Shown: piece by piece, positions 52,697 to 61,583 of the stretch
How the letters are laid out: every line of letters begins with the position of its first letter
How positions within the stretch are numbered: the stretch's first letter is position 1
From: Paraburkholderia sejongensis
GTDB taxonomy: Bacteria; Pseudomonadota; Gammaproteobacteria; Burkholderiales; Burkholderiaceae
Assembly: GCF_020880815.1 (NCBI RefSeq)
Contig: NZ_JAJITD010000022.1
Location: 62,001 to 126,000, forward strand
Direction of reading: 5' to 3'
DNA: 64,000 bases
The notes under the pieces: generated by a model
Told to the model about the DNA's origin: nothing
Seen by the model: the letters and a program-made list of their open reading frames with translations, nothing else
Databases searched by the model: none
Position numbers and translations under genes: made by a program

Positions 52697-54037
52697 CTAA
52701 AGACTTACTTCTAGTAGGCAGTTGCGCAATTGCGTTGCGCTTTGCGCCCAGGTTTGCAATGCTATTCCATCGCTACGTGGTGCGGTTCCCTCTGTCAGCG
52801 CATTGAACCAGGTGCGCAAAGTGGCCGCCATCTGTACTGCGTCGCCTGCTGAAAAGTAGGTAACGTGGTTTTGCGCTACCTCGCGAAAGATTGGCAGATC
52901 GCGAGCCAGAACCGGCATTCCATAGCGCGCTGCTTCCACAAGTGGCAAACCGAAGCCTTCGCCATAAGAAGCCATGAGCAAACCGTCTGTACACTTATAA
53001 AGACTGGTTAACGTCACATCATCTGCGGACTTGAGCCAGATTAGCCTGTCGCCGACTTCCGAATGGCGATCCATGCGCTTCGTCAGTTCATCGACACGCC
53101 ACCCGGGTCTACCGACTATGACGAGACGAGCATTATTCCCGGCACGCCACAGCAACTCGAATGCATCAAGAACCTGTTCATGGCCTTTGCGGGGCTCGAC
53201 GGTTCCGACCATCAGCACAGTCGAAACCTGAGAGGTAGATGGCGTCGCTAAACAAGCCGGCAGCGGCCGTGCGTCATCATTCGCACCCGGGTCTGCGCCG
53301 AGATGAAACCAACTGGTCCGGATGTTTGCGTCCGTTAGGCGGTATTTCTTGCGCAACCACATATCCAGATCGCATTTTACGGAGGCTGATATGCACAACA
53401 GGTTATCCGCGTGCATCGCCAACGTCGTGAGCCACGACCTATAAGCTTTTACTCCGGGGCGTGTGAACCAATCTGGTCGAAGTGCCGGCAAGAGGTCGTA
53501 CACGATGAAAATCGATTTTACGCCGCATGCTTTCCATCGGAGCAATTCTTTCTGTCGTCGAGGCAGGATCCGACTGCTGAAATCCAAGCCAAGAAAAATG
53601 TCACCGGAACTCACCGAAATGAGCGCCCCCAAGTCATCTTTCTGAATGGCCTCGCCCCCGATCCGTAAGTTGTATCCGTCCGCGTATCGATATCCATTTC
53701 GACGTGTCGCGCATACGGGGCGTATCTCGAATCCTGCCGGCGGTTCAGCTAGTAACTCTCGAAACAGTGCGCGGACGACGCGCTGTATGCCAGTGCCTGC
53801 GTCATTTCGACAGATAATGGATACATCCACGAGTAATTGCCTCGTTCGCCCCTCACTTGTGCACTTTTCCAAGAAAAGCCGCTGGCTGAATCTCCGCGCC
53901 AGCTTGATCAGTATGCCGGGCCACAGGGGCGCGGCATACGCGAGCATAGAGGTCAGAAGAAACAGACAACGCCAACCCATGCGCGTCGGGCGTCGTCCAT
54001 TTTGCGGCAACTGCCTTCTCATAGCGTCGACACGCAT
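52697..54037 (-). CDS. GT4 family glycosyltransferase with N-terminal hydrophobic segment
   Basis: Glycosyltransferase of 446 residues. A hydrophobic stretch (about 22-48, LFLLTSMLAYAAPLWPGIL) may attach it to the membrane. The GT-B part begins LLVDVSIICRNDAGTGIQRV, closely recalling the start of the GT4 domain at 45600-48293, and has MVGTVEPRKGHEQV and the EX7E motif in SYGEGFGLPLVEAA. A later in-frame ATG at 54022 is a possible start. It begins 6 bases after the CtrA-like gene stop and is probably co-transcribed with it. Confidence 0.87.
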   Translation of the reverse strand: MRVDAMRRQLPQNGRRPTRMGWRCLFLLTSMLAYAAPLWPGILIKLARRFSQRLFLEKCTSEGRTRQLLVDVSIICRNDAGTGIQRVVRALFRELLAEPPAGFEIRPVCATRRNGYRYADGYNLRIGGEAIQKDDLGALISVSSGDIFLGLDFSSRILPRRQKELLRWKACGVKSIFIVYDLLPALRPDWFTRPGVKAYRSWLTTLAMHADNLLCISASVKCDLDMWLRKKYRLTDANIRTSWFHLGADPGANDDARPLPACLATPSTSQVSTVLMVGTVEPRKGHEQVLDAFELLWRAGNNARLVIVGRPGWRVDELTKRMDRHSEVGDRLIWLKSADDVTLTSLYKCTDGLLMASYGEGFGLPLVEAARYGMPVLARDLPIFREVAQNHVTYFSAGDAVQMAATLRTWFNALTEGTAPRSDGIALQTWAQSATQLRNCLLEVSL

Positions 54038-54043
54038 CGGTAA

Positions 54044-55210
54044 TCAGTATGCGCGAATCAGCCCGGTTACCGGATAGACCGCGGAGAACACCAGATTCAA
54101 GAACTTCTGCAGTTCGGCCACAGGTCCGTTGGAGATATAGACCAAGTCCTTATTGTTCATTGGGAATGACTGCGCAACGAAAAAGCTGGCTGGGTCTTTC
54201 AGATCCAGTCGGTACACGACAGGCACCTTTCCATCCACCGTTGTCTGCACTGGCTGATGAGGCCAAGGCAAAGCGTCTTTCGGCTCAAAACGGAAGATGA
54301 ATACGCCCTTTGGATCAGAACGGGCGTCACTTAATCCGCCGCTGCGTGCAAGCGCCTGAGCGAGAGTAATGCCTTGCGCTTCAAAGTTAATTTCGTCGTT
54401 CTTGCCCGTCGCGCCCAATACCGTAAAACTCAAAGGCTGAAACAGCGCGGTAATCACGTCACCTGCGTGCAGGGTCACGTTTTGCCGGGGATCACGGATG
54501 ATGGTCTGCAATGGCAATGATTCGACCTCGCCGCCACGAGTTACCTGAATGGTAGTTTTATCGACTGGCTGACGGGCACCGCCGGCACTGGCTAGCGCAT
54601 CAAGCAACCGCTCGCCGCCTGCCGTTAGTTCCATGCGGGTACTATTCGACACATCCCCGACAACCGTAACATACGATGTGGCATTCTTCACCAACCGGAT
54701 CATCACCTGTGGCTGGTTCGCTTTGCCAGTAAGTCGGGCTGCGATGCCTTGAGACAATTCATTCGCGGATTTGCCAGCCGCCTTGATGCGCCCAACGAAT
54801 GGAACCGCAATCGTGCCATCGCTATCAATGATTTGTGCCGGCAATACGGTCGCTTTCGCGCCGCCGCCACTGCTCGATGAGGTCGACGAGGAAGACGAAA
54901 ATGCGCCAAACAGTGTGGCTGGGGGCGCCTCCCATATGGACACCTCAAGCGTATCCCCCGGTCCGAACTGCTGGCGGGCCAGAACGCCACTGCCCAACGT
55001 GTCGGCGAAATCCGTGGGCTTCCTCTCCGCGACCAACCTTCGTGCCACATCGGCGTTGATATCGACGATCTGAATCCCTGCCGGGTTTTCGTTTTCACCG
55101 GCCTTCATCACTTGCGCGGTCGTGGGGCCTGACGAAGGAACCAGACTACATGAACTCAACGCGAGCGTGGAAAAAAACAACACTAAATTAGTTATTCGAC
55201 GGGAATTCAT
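54044..55210 (-). CDS. outer-membrane capsule export lipoprotein (CtrA/Wza-like)
   Basis: Polysaccharide export protein of 388 residues, the size of CtrA or Wza and shorter than E. coli KpsD. The lipobox LALSSC puts the acylated Cys at 21. A Poly_export domain starts near residue 82 (FGPGDTLEVSIWEAP), and SLBB-type domains follow (TYVTVVGDV-like SYVTVVGDVSNSTRMEL, FTVLGATGKNDEINF). The C-terminus is an amphipathic segment fitting the transmembrane helical barrel. A Ser/Gly tract (residues 105-117) interrupts the export domain. It works with KpsE, KpsM and KpsT. Confidence 0.9.
   Translation of the reverse strand: MNSRRITNLVLFFSTLALSSCSLVPSSGPTTAQVMKAGENENPAGIQIVDINADVARRLVAERKPTDFADTLGSGVLARQQFGPGDTLEVSIWEAPPATLFGAFSSSSSTSSSSGGGAKATVLPAQIIDSDGTIAVPFVGRIKAAGKSANELSQGIAARLTGKANQPQVMIRLVKNATSYVTVVGDVSNSTRMELTAGGERLLDALASAGGARQPVDKTTIQVTRGGEVESLPLQTIIRDPRQNVTLHAGDVITALFQPLSFTVLGATGKNDEINFEAQGITLAQALARSGGLSDARSDPKGVFIFRFEPKDALPWPHQPVQTTVDGKVPVVYRLDLKDPASFFVAQSFPMNNKDLVYISNGPVAELQKFLNLVFSAVYPVTGLIRAY
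54860..54898 (-). repeat. Ser/Gly low-complexity tract within the export lipoprotein
   Basis: Encodes SSSSSTSSSSGGG (residues 105-117) in the export domain, between a conserved strand and AKATVLPAQII. This is probably a surface loop of variable length. Confidence 0.7.
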
Positions 55211-55289
55211 GTATCAAACCGGCGGTTTTTGGGACAATTACGGAATTCGGAATTAATTGCTAGTCACAGATGTCCGCGCTTAGCGGTCG

Positions 55290-56486
55290 GTGCGGATTTT
55301 GTCACAATCACGTGTTTGTCGTGCGGAAAAATTGTCGTTAACTCTGTTGGATGTCTCGCGCCTGCTGGACAGGCTGACCAAGGGCCAATTGCCTACGGGG
55401 GTAGATCGAGTCGGCCTGGAATACGTCCGGCATTACGGCGGACAGGCGCGTGCCGTACTCAGTGAAAGTGGATTCAGCTCCGTGCTATCGCCGCGCAATT
55501 CAGCCCGAGTCTTCGACATTATTTTGCAGCAGAATTTCGCTGCCAAATTTACAGCGCAGAAGCTTATCGTAAATGCCGCCTGCCGAATGTTGCGCCGTCA
55601 CAACTTTCCCGATGGAATACTGCTTCATACGAGCCATTCCGGTATCGAGCGCTCGCGATACCTGCGGACTATGCGCCAGCGCGGCATTCAGCCAGTTATC
55701 CTAGTTCACGACCTGATTCCGCTTACACACGCAGAATACTGCCGCCCCGGTGTCGACGCCACGCATCGCAATCGCATACACACAGCGTTGAGATATGCAA
55801 GCGGGTTAATCATGAATTCCCAAGCCACGCTCGACTCCCTCGCGGCGGAAGCCAAACGCGCGAATCTCCCGCTTCCACCAACCGTCGTCGCCCATCTCGC
55901 CTCCGGCGTCATCCCACGCCCGCTCGCACCCCGCCCGTTGCCCGAACCCTACTTCGTCATGCTAGGCACCATCGAGCCACGCAAGAACCACTGGTTCATC
56001 CTGCACGTCTGGCGCCGTCTGGTCGAACAACTCGGCGCCTCGGCGCCAAAGCTCGTGGTCATCGGCCGGCGCGGCTGGGAATGCGAAAACGTCGTCGATA
56101 TGCTGGAGCGCTGCCGACCGCTCAAAGGCGTCGTCATGGAGGAAGCCCACTGCTCCGACGGGCAGCTCCACGCCTACCTTCAACACGCGCAGGCACTGCT
56201 ATTCCCTTCCTTCGTGGAAGGTTACGGAATGCCGCTCGCGGAAGCGCTTGCGCTGAAAGTACCGGTGCTCGCGAGCGACCTCGACGTCTTTCATGAAATC
56301 GCCGACGAAATTCCGGACTATCTCGATCCGCTTGACGGTCCCGGGTGGCTCGCCTCTATTCGGGCCTACGCACGGCCCGATAGTCCGGAACGCGCTGAGC
56401 AGTTGATCCGTATCGAACGTTTTCGGGAACCGACCTGGGCCGACCACTTCGAACGCGTCGACCGCTTTCTGGAAACGCTGCGCTAA
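55290..56486 (+). CDS. GT4 family glycosyltransferase with internal composition shift
   Basis: Glycosyltransferase of 398 residues: LTLLDVSRLLDRLTKGQLPTG, VILVHDLIPLTHAEYCRPG, VMLGTIEPRKNHWFI and the EX7E motif in SFVEGYGMPLAEALAL. The start is uncertain: GTG 55290 gives the longest frame, TTG 55332 would fit the conserved LTLLDVS start. Up to about 55800 the gene is moderate in GC; afterwards it is typical high-GC chromosome. This may mark a recombination edge. It ends directly before kpsC (TAA then ATG). Confidence 0.85.
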   Translation: MRILSQSRVCRAEKLSLTLLDVSRLLDRLTKGQLPTGVDRVGLEYVRHYGGQARAVLSESGFSSVLSPRNSARVFDIILQQNFAAKFTAQKLIVNAACRMLRRHNFPDGILLHTSHSGIERSRYLRTMRQRGIQPVILVHDLIPLTHAEYCRPGVDATHRNRIHTALRYASGLIMNSQATLDSLAAEAKRANLPLPPTVVAHLASGVIPRPLAPRPLPEPYFVMLGTIEPRKNHWFILHVWRRLVEQLGASAPKLVVIGRRGWECENVVDMLERCRPLKGVVMEEAHCSDGQLHAYLQHAQALLFPSFVEGYGMPLAEALALKVPVLASDLDVFHEIADEIPDYLDPLDGPGWLASIRAYARPDSPERAEQLIRIERFREPTWADHFERVDRFLETLR

Positions 56487-58520
56487 ATGAAGCAACGCAT
56501 CGTCGCAAACGATTTGCGCGGTATCACGCGCGGCTCACGTTTCCGGGCCGGCCTGCGTCAACAACGCTTCGAACCGCTATGGATTGACCGCTGGCATGGA
56601 CGAATCGCGTTACGCATCGCTCGCCTATGTGGCAACCGCATCGCCGCCGCGTGGCCGGGGCCAGTCTGGTCCCACGGACCCGTGGGCACTCCACTGCTGT
56701 CATGGTTTTCGATGTCGGTCGAAAACGCCGGCCCCGATGTATTCGCCAATGCCCTCAATGCAGCGCTGATGACCGCGATTCAAGAAAGGAAAAGCGACCA
56801 GCGTCAAGAGAAATTGCAGCGACTGATGCAGCGATTCGCGCGCAGTCACGCGTCCAGAACGCGTCGTGTGCAATCCTGCTGCCCAGCGGCACTGCTCGAG
56901 CCTAAAAACAACGAACGGGTTTTGTTCATCGACGAGCGCGCAAGATCGTATGGATCCGGCGCCGCAGCGACGCGCCACTCTCGCGCCGCGTTCTCTTGCA
57001 TGTTGCAGGCCGCACGCCTGGCCCATCCAGCAGCGCAATTCTGGATCGCGAGATCGGACGATCCCGGGCGCGGGCCTTGGCTTTCCAAATCCGCACACGC
57101 GCTGCTGCCGCCCGGCACTCGGCGCCTGAACGAAGATGAATCGGTGTGTGCAGCGCTGCCTCACGTCGACCGGATCTACACGCTGAGTGCTTCAGAAGGC
57201 ATGCACGCTTTGCTGGCCGGCACGCCGGTCCACGTCTTCGGCGCCCCGTATTACGCCGGCTGGGGCCTGACGCACGACAACTTGCCATTGCCGAACCGCA
57301 CCGCACGTCCCACGCTTGAAACGCTTTTCGACGTGATATTTCTGCGCTCAACGCGCTATCTGAATCCCGCCACGCACGCGCCAGGCACCCTAACGGACGT
57401 TCTAGACTGCATCGAACTACAACACGCGGTCCAGCAGCGCTTCGCCGATCTGCGCAACGTCGCGGCATTACGTTTCCAGTGGTGGAAGCGCCCATTCGCG
57501 ACGCCGTACATCACGGCGTGCAGTTCAGCCCTGCGCTGGACAGCCCAGCCCGAATCCGTGCAAACAAACGAAACCGCGGTGTTGTGGGGCGCGCGCAGCG
57601 TGGAGGGTCTTGCACCGGAAGTGCGCCGCGTCAGAATCGAAGACGGCTTCTTTCACTCGACGGGTCTCGGCTCCGACATGATCGCGCCGCGCAGTCAGGT
57701 GATCGATCGTCGCGGCCTGTACTTCGATGCCAGCCAGCCGAGCGATTTGAGCGCGCTGCTCAACGAGACCGAATTCAGCGACACTGAGCTGGCGCGCGCC
57801 GCGGCGCTTCGCAACAAGATCGTGCAACTCGGTGTCACCAAGTACAACCTCGGCCGTCGGCGCCCCGCCTGGACCGCGCCGGCCGGCAAGCAGATCGTGC
57901 TGGTCCCCGGCCAGGTCGCCGACGATGCATCGATCCGCCTCGGCACGCGCGCCATCGGCACCGCCGATGCGCTGCTGCGCGAAGTGCGCCGCCTGCGTCC
58001 CGATGCATTCGTCGTCTACAAGCCGCATCCCGATGTGCTATCGGGCAACCGCAATGGACTGATCGACGCGCAGCAACTCGCCGACGTCGTCGATACCGAA
58101 GCGGATCTACTGTCTCTCGTCGATGCCGCAGATGAAGTTCACACGCTATCGTCGCTCGCGGGCTTCGAGGCGCTGTTGCGCGGAAAAGCGGTCTTCACCT
58201 ACGGTCTGCCGTTCTATGCCGGCTGGGGACTCACCCACGACGCACTCGCGCCACTGCCGTGGCGTCATCGCACCTTGACGCTCGACATGCTGTGCGCGGG
58301 TGTGCTGCTACGCTACCCGCTGTACTTCGACTGGAAAACGCAGCTCTTCACGACGCCTGAAGCGGTAGTCGAACAACTCGCACCGGAAGCGGCACGGCCG
58401 CTGGAAAAAGTACGCGGCAACCGTATGCGGCCACTTCTCAAGGCGTTTCGTTGGACCCGCAATGGAATTCGCCACGCGGTATGGCGGTTTCAGCAAAAGC
58501 GCGCGTCACAAGTACAGTAA
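56487..58520 (+). CDS. kpsC: capsule Kdo-linker transferase KpsC (WcbA-like)
   Basis: Protein of 677 residues, the usual KpsC size. It has two homologous glycosyltransferase modules, each ending in nearly the same motif: APYYAGWGLTHD near residue 265 and PFYAGWGLTHDAL near 580. ERVLFIDERARSYGSGAA opens the first conserved part, and RIEDGFFHSTGLGSD the second. KpsC builds the alternating beta-Kdo linker that joins the capsule to lyso-phosphatidylglycerol, after KpsS adds the first Kdo. It is the last gene of the capsule locus. Confidence 0.92.
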   Translation: MKQRIVANDLRGITRGSRFRAGLRQQRFEPLWIDRWHGRIALRIARLCGNRIAAAWPGPVWSHGPVGTPLLSWFSMSVENAGPDVFANALNAALMTAIQERKSDQRQEKLQRLMQRFARSHASRTRRVQSCCPAALLEPKNNERVLFIDERARSYGSGAAATRHSRAAFSCMLQAARLAHPAAQFWIARSDDPGRGPWLSKSAHALLPPGTRRLNEDESVCAALPHVDRIYTLSASEGMHALLAGTPVHVFGAPYYAGWGLTHDNLPLPNRTARPTLETLFDVIFLRSTRYLNPATHAPGTLTDVLDCIELQHAVQQRFADLRNVAALRFQWWKRPFATPYITACSSALRWTAQPESVQTNETAVLWGARSVEGLAPEVRRVRIEDGFFHSTGLGSDMIAPRSQVIDRRGLYFDASQPSDLSALLNETEFSDTELARAAALRNKIVQLGVTKYNLGRRRPAWTAPAGKQIVLVPGQVADDASIRLGTRAIGTADALLREVRRLRPDAFVVYKPHPDVLSGNRNGLIDAQQLADVVDTEADLLSLVDAADEVHTLSSLAGFEALLRGKAVFTYGLPFYAGWGLTHDALAPLPWRHRTLTLDMLCAGVLLRYPLYFDWKTQLFTTPEAVVEQLAPEAARPLEKVRGNRMRPLLKAFRWTRNGIRHAVWRFQQKRASQVQ

Positions 58521-58544
58521 AAACGAACCGGCCAGACAAAACAA

Positions 58545-58588
58545 AAAGCCCCGCAAGGACTTCCGTCCTCGCGGGGCTCTCTCTTTCG
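58545..58588. terminator. bidirectional terminator between kpsC and cyoD
   Basis: AGCCCCGCAAGGAC (58547-58560) pairs with GTCCTCGCGGGGCT (58565-58578) around TTCC with a single mismatch. AAAAA precedes it and CTCTCTTT follows. It ends both the capsule transcript and the convergent cyo operon. Confidence 0.8.
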
Positions 58589-58614
58589 CACAGGAGCGCT
58601 AACGCGCTCCCAGC

Positions 58615-58956
58615 TTATCGCGACATCATATGCATACTAACGTTGTGCATAACCCACAACGTCCCGCCGATCACGATCAGCGCGGTCAGCGCGGTGAACG
58701 CAAACGCGGTCACGTTCCAGCGCTGCGACGACGACGTGTTCATATGCAGGAAGAACACCAGATGCACGATGATCTGCACGAAGGCGAGACCGGCGATCGC
58801 GAACAGCGCGTTCGAGCCCGTCAGCGTGCCGGTCATCACGATCGCGAAGGCGGCGACGGTCAGAATCACCGACAGCACGAAACCGGCCATATAGCTGCCG
58901 AAGCTGCCGTGGCCCCCTTCCGAGTGCGCGCCGTGGGCGCTATGGCTATGGTCCAT
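58615..58956 (-). CDS. cyoD: cytochrome o ubiquinol oxidase subunit IV
   Basis: Membrane protein of 113 residues with three transmembrane helices after a His-rich start (MDHSHSAHGAHSEGGHG). GFVLSVILTVAAFAIVM and IVHLVFFLHMN are typical CyoD helices. It supports assembly of the bo3 oxidase. ATG 58956 directly follows the cyoC stop. No cyoE (heme O synthase) follows in the operon, so that gene must lie elsewhere. Confidence 0.93.
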   Translation of the reverse strand: MDHSHSAHGAHSEGGHGSFGSYMAGFVLSVILTVAAFAIVMTGTLTGSNALFAIAGLAFVQIIVHLVFFLHMNTSSSQRWNVTAFAFTALTALIVIGGTLWVMHNVSMHMMSR

Positions 58957-59565
58957 TTAGATCACGCTCGCAAGATAAACAAAGGTGAAAACGCCGATCC
59001 AGACGACGTCCAGGAAGTGCCAGAAAAGGCTCAGGCACGTCAGACGGATCATGTCGCGCTCGGTCAGGTCGCGATGACGCATCACCTGCAGGGCCAGCAC
59101 CACCATCCAGATCAGGCCGAACGTCACGTGCAGGCCGTGCGTGCCGACCAGCGTGAAGAACGACGACAGGAACGCGCTACGGCTCGGACCCGCGCCTTCG
59201 GCGATCATGTGCGAGAACTCGCGCATTTCCAGCGTCAGGAACGCGAGGCCCAGCAGGAACGTCACACCCAGCCAGCCGAGCAACGCACCCTTGCGGTTCT
59301 TGTGCGCGCCGAGCATCGCGAAGCCGTACGTGATACTGGAGAGCAGCAGCATCGCCGTTTCCAGCGCAACGCCCGGAATCTCGAACAGATCCTTACCGCT
59401 CGGACCACCGGCGAACTGATGGCTCATCACCGCGAACACCGCGAACAGCGCAGCGAAGATGATGCAGTCGGTCATCAGGTACAGCCAGAAACCGAACACC
59501 GAGTGCGACGGCGGATGGTCCGCGTCGTGATGATGCGGTTCAACCGCAATAGTCTTCTGTAACAT
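58957..59565 (-). CDS. cyoC: cytochrome o ubiquinol oxidase subunit III
   Basis: Subunit III of 202 residues with five predicted helices. FGFWLYLMTDCIIFAALFAVF, YGFAMLGAHKN, FTLVGTHGLHVTFGLIWM and HFLDVVWIGVF are diagnostic of the heme-copper oxidase subunit III family. The start overlaps the cyoB stop as TGATG, so the two are translationally coupled. Confidence 0.95.
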   Translation of the reverse strand: MLQKTIAVEPHHHDADHPPSHSVFGFWLYLMTDCIIFAALFAVFAVMSHQFAGGPSGKDLFEIPGVALETAMLLLSSITYGFAMLGAHKNRKGALLGWLGVTFLLGLAFLTLEMREFSHMIAEGAGPSRSAFLSSFFTLVGTHGLHVTFGLIWMVVLALQVMRHRDLTERDMIRLTCLSLFWHFLDVVWIGVFTFVYLASVI

Positions 59566-61580
59566 CAGTCAACCTCCAGCGCGACCTGCGCACCGTTGCC
59601 GGCACCGGTCCTGGCGGCAGCACCGCCGCTGCGTTTCTCTTCGATCAGCGCGACAGTGTCGGCCGGAATGTAATAGCCCTCGTTCTTCTGGAAGCTGTAG
59701 ACGATCACGGTGGCGATCGCGCCGACCAGGCCGACGATCGCAAGCCACCAGATGTGCCACACAGCCGCAAAACCGAACGCCAGCGAGAACATACCCACGA
59801 TCAGACCCGCGGAAGTATTCGACGGCATGTGAATGTCGCGATACGGCGGCACCACCTGCGCACCCTTGCGCGACTTCATTTCGGTGAACGCGTCGAGTGA
59901 GTGCACCGTCGGGATATGCGCGAAGTTATAGGCCGGCGGCGGCGAGCTGGTCGCCCATTCCAGCGTATGACCATCCCACGGATCGCCCGTGAGGTCGCGG
60001 TTTTCCTTCAGGTTGCGATCGCGGATGCTGACCACCAGTTGCAGCAGCTGGCAGGCAATACCGATTGCGATCAGCACCGCGCCGAACGCGGCCACCATCA
60101 GCCACGGATGCCATGCCGGATTGTCGTAGTGATTCAGACGACGGGTCATGCCCATGAAACCGAGCACGTACAGCGGCGTGAACGCAACCCAGAAGCCGAT
60201 CTGCCAGAACCAGAACGATGCCTTGCCGAGCTTCTCGTTCAGCTTGAAGCCGAACGCCTTCGGGAACCAGTAGTTGAAGCCGGCCAGATAACCGAACAGC
60301 ACGCCACCGATAATCACGTTGTGGAAGTGAGCGATCAGGAACAGGCTGTTGTGCAGCACGAAGTCCGCGCCCGGAATCGCCATCATCACGCCGGTCATAC
60401 CGCCGATCGTGAAAGTGATGATGAAGCCGATGGTCCACAGAACCGGCGTCGTGAACTGCAGACGGCCCTTGTAGATCGTGAACAGCCAGTTGAACACTTT
60501 GACGCCGGTCGGGATCGAGATGATCATCGTCGCGATACCGAAGAACGCGTTCACGTCAGCGCCCGAACCCATCGTGAAGAAGTGGTGCAGCCACACGAGG
60601 AACGACAGCACCATGATCGCGCAGGTCGCCCACACCATCGTCTTGTAGCCGAACAGCGGCTTCTTCGCGTAGGTCGCGACGACTTCCGAGAAAATACCGA
60701 ACGCCGGCAGGATCAGGATGTACACCTCGGGGTGACCCCATGCCCAGATCAGGTTCAGGTACAGCATCGCGTTGCCGCCGGCATCGTTCGTGAAGAAGTG
60801 CATGCCGAGGTAACGGTCGAGGCCGAGCAGCGCGAGCGTGACGGTCAGGATCGGGAACGACGCCATGATCAGCACGTTCGTGCACAGCGCGGTCCACGTG
60901 AACACCGGCATCTTCATGAACGTCATGCCAGGCGCGCGCATCTTCACGATGGTCACGAAGAAGTTCACACCGGTCAGCAACGTACCGATACCGGAGAGCT
61001 GCAAGCTCCACAGGTAATAGTCGACACCGACACCGGGGCTGAACTGCAGTTCGGACAGCGGTGGATAAGCAAGCCAGCCGGTCTGCGCGAATTCACCGAT
61101 CACCAGCGAAATGTTGATCAGGATCGCGCTGATCGCCGTCATCCAGAAGCTCAGCGAGTTGATGAACGGGAACGCGACGTCGCGCGCGCCGATCTGCAGC
61201 GGCACGATCAGGTTCATCAGACCGACCATGAACGCCATCGCCATGAAGAAAATCATGATGACGCCGTGCGCGGTGAAGATCTGGTCGTAGTGATGCGGCG
61301 GCAGAAAGCCCGGCGACAGGTACGACAGCGCCAGTTGCATACGCATCATGATTGCGTCGGCAAAGCCGCGCAGCAGCATGATGAAAGCTATGATGATGTA
61401 CATCACGCCAATCTTCTTGTGGTCGACCGAGGTCAGCCATTCGGTCCACAAGTAGCGCCACTTACCGAAGTACGTGATCGCGCCGAGCACGGCCAGCGCG
61501 GCGAGGATCATCCCCGCGCCCGCCGTTACGATGATTGGCTCGTGATACGGGATCGCATCGAGCGTTAGTTTTCCGAACAT
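59565..61580 (-). CDS. cyoB: cytochrome o ubiquinol oxidase subunit I
   Basis: Catalytic subunit of 671 residues with about 15 helices. It carries heme b, heme o3 and CuB. WAWGHPEVYILILPAFG holds a CuB ligand and the cross-linked His-Tyr region, VWLHHFFTMG the two further CuB His, and AHFHNVIIGG the heme ligands. It reduces O2 with ubiquinol and pumps protons. It starts 3 bases after the cyoA stop. Confidence 0.96.
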   Translation of the reverse strand: MFGKLTLDAIPYHEPIIVTAGAGMILAALAVLGAITYFGKWRYLWTEWLTSVDHKKIGVMYIIIAFIMLLRGFADAIMMRMQLALSYLSPGFLPPHHYDQIFTAHGVIMIFFMAMAFMVGLMNLIVPLQIGARDVAFPFINSLSFWMTAISAILINISLVIGEFAQTGWLAYPPLSELQFSPGVGVDYYLWSLQLSGIGTLLTGVNFFVTIVKMRAPGMTFMKMPVFTWTALCTNVLIMASFPILTVTLALLGLDRYLGMHFFTNDAGGNAMLYLNLIWAWGHPEVYILILPAFGIFSEVVATYAKKPLFGYKTMVWATCAIMVLSFLVWLHHFFTMGSGADVNAFFGIATMIISIPTGVKVFNWLFTIYKGRLQFTTPVLWTIGFIITFTIGGMTGVMMAIPGADFVLHNSLFLIAHFHNVIIGGVLFGYLAGFNYWFPKAFGFKLNEKLGKASFWFWQIGFWVAFTPLYVLGFMGMTRRLNHYDNPAWHPWLMVAAFGAVLIAIGIACQLLQLVVSIRDRNLKENRDLTGDPWDGHTLEWATSSPPPAYNFAHIPTVHSLDAFTEMKSRKGAQVVPPYRDIHMPSNTSAGLIVGMFSLAFGFAAVWHIWWLAIVGLVGAIATVIVYSFQKNEGYYIPADTVALIEEKRSGGAAARTGAGNGAQVALEVD

Positions 61581-61583
61581 GCG

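Larger units (their letters stand above)
41760..55800. other. lower-GC central cassette of the capsule locus
   Basis: By eye, base composition falls from strongly GC-rich to near balance at about 41760 (inside kpsS) and recovers at about 55800 (inside the last GT4 gene). The enclosed genes are export components, glycosyltransferases, gmd and DUF4214 proteins, which are the part expected to vary by serotype. The boundaries are visual estimates. Confidence 0.5.

Noticed and set aside
59901..61568. 555-codon plus-strand frame antisense to cyoB
   Set aside because: Charged low-diversity sequence mirroring a membrane protein gene; no known fold or ribosome site.
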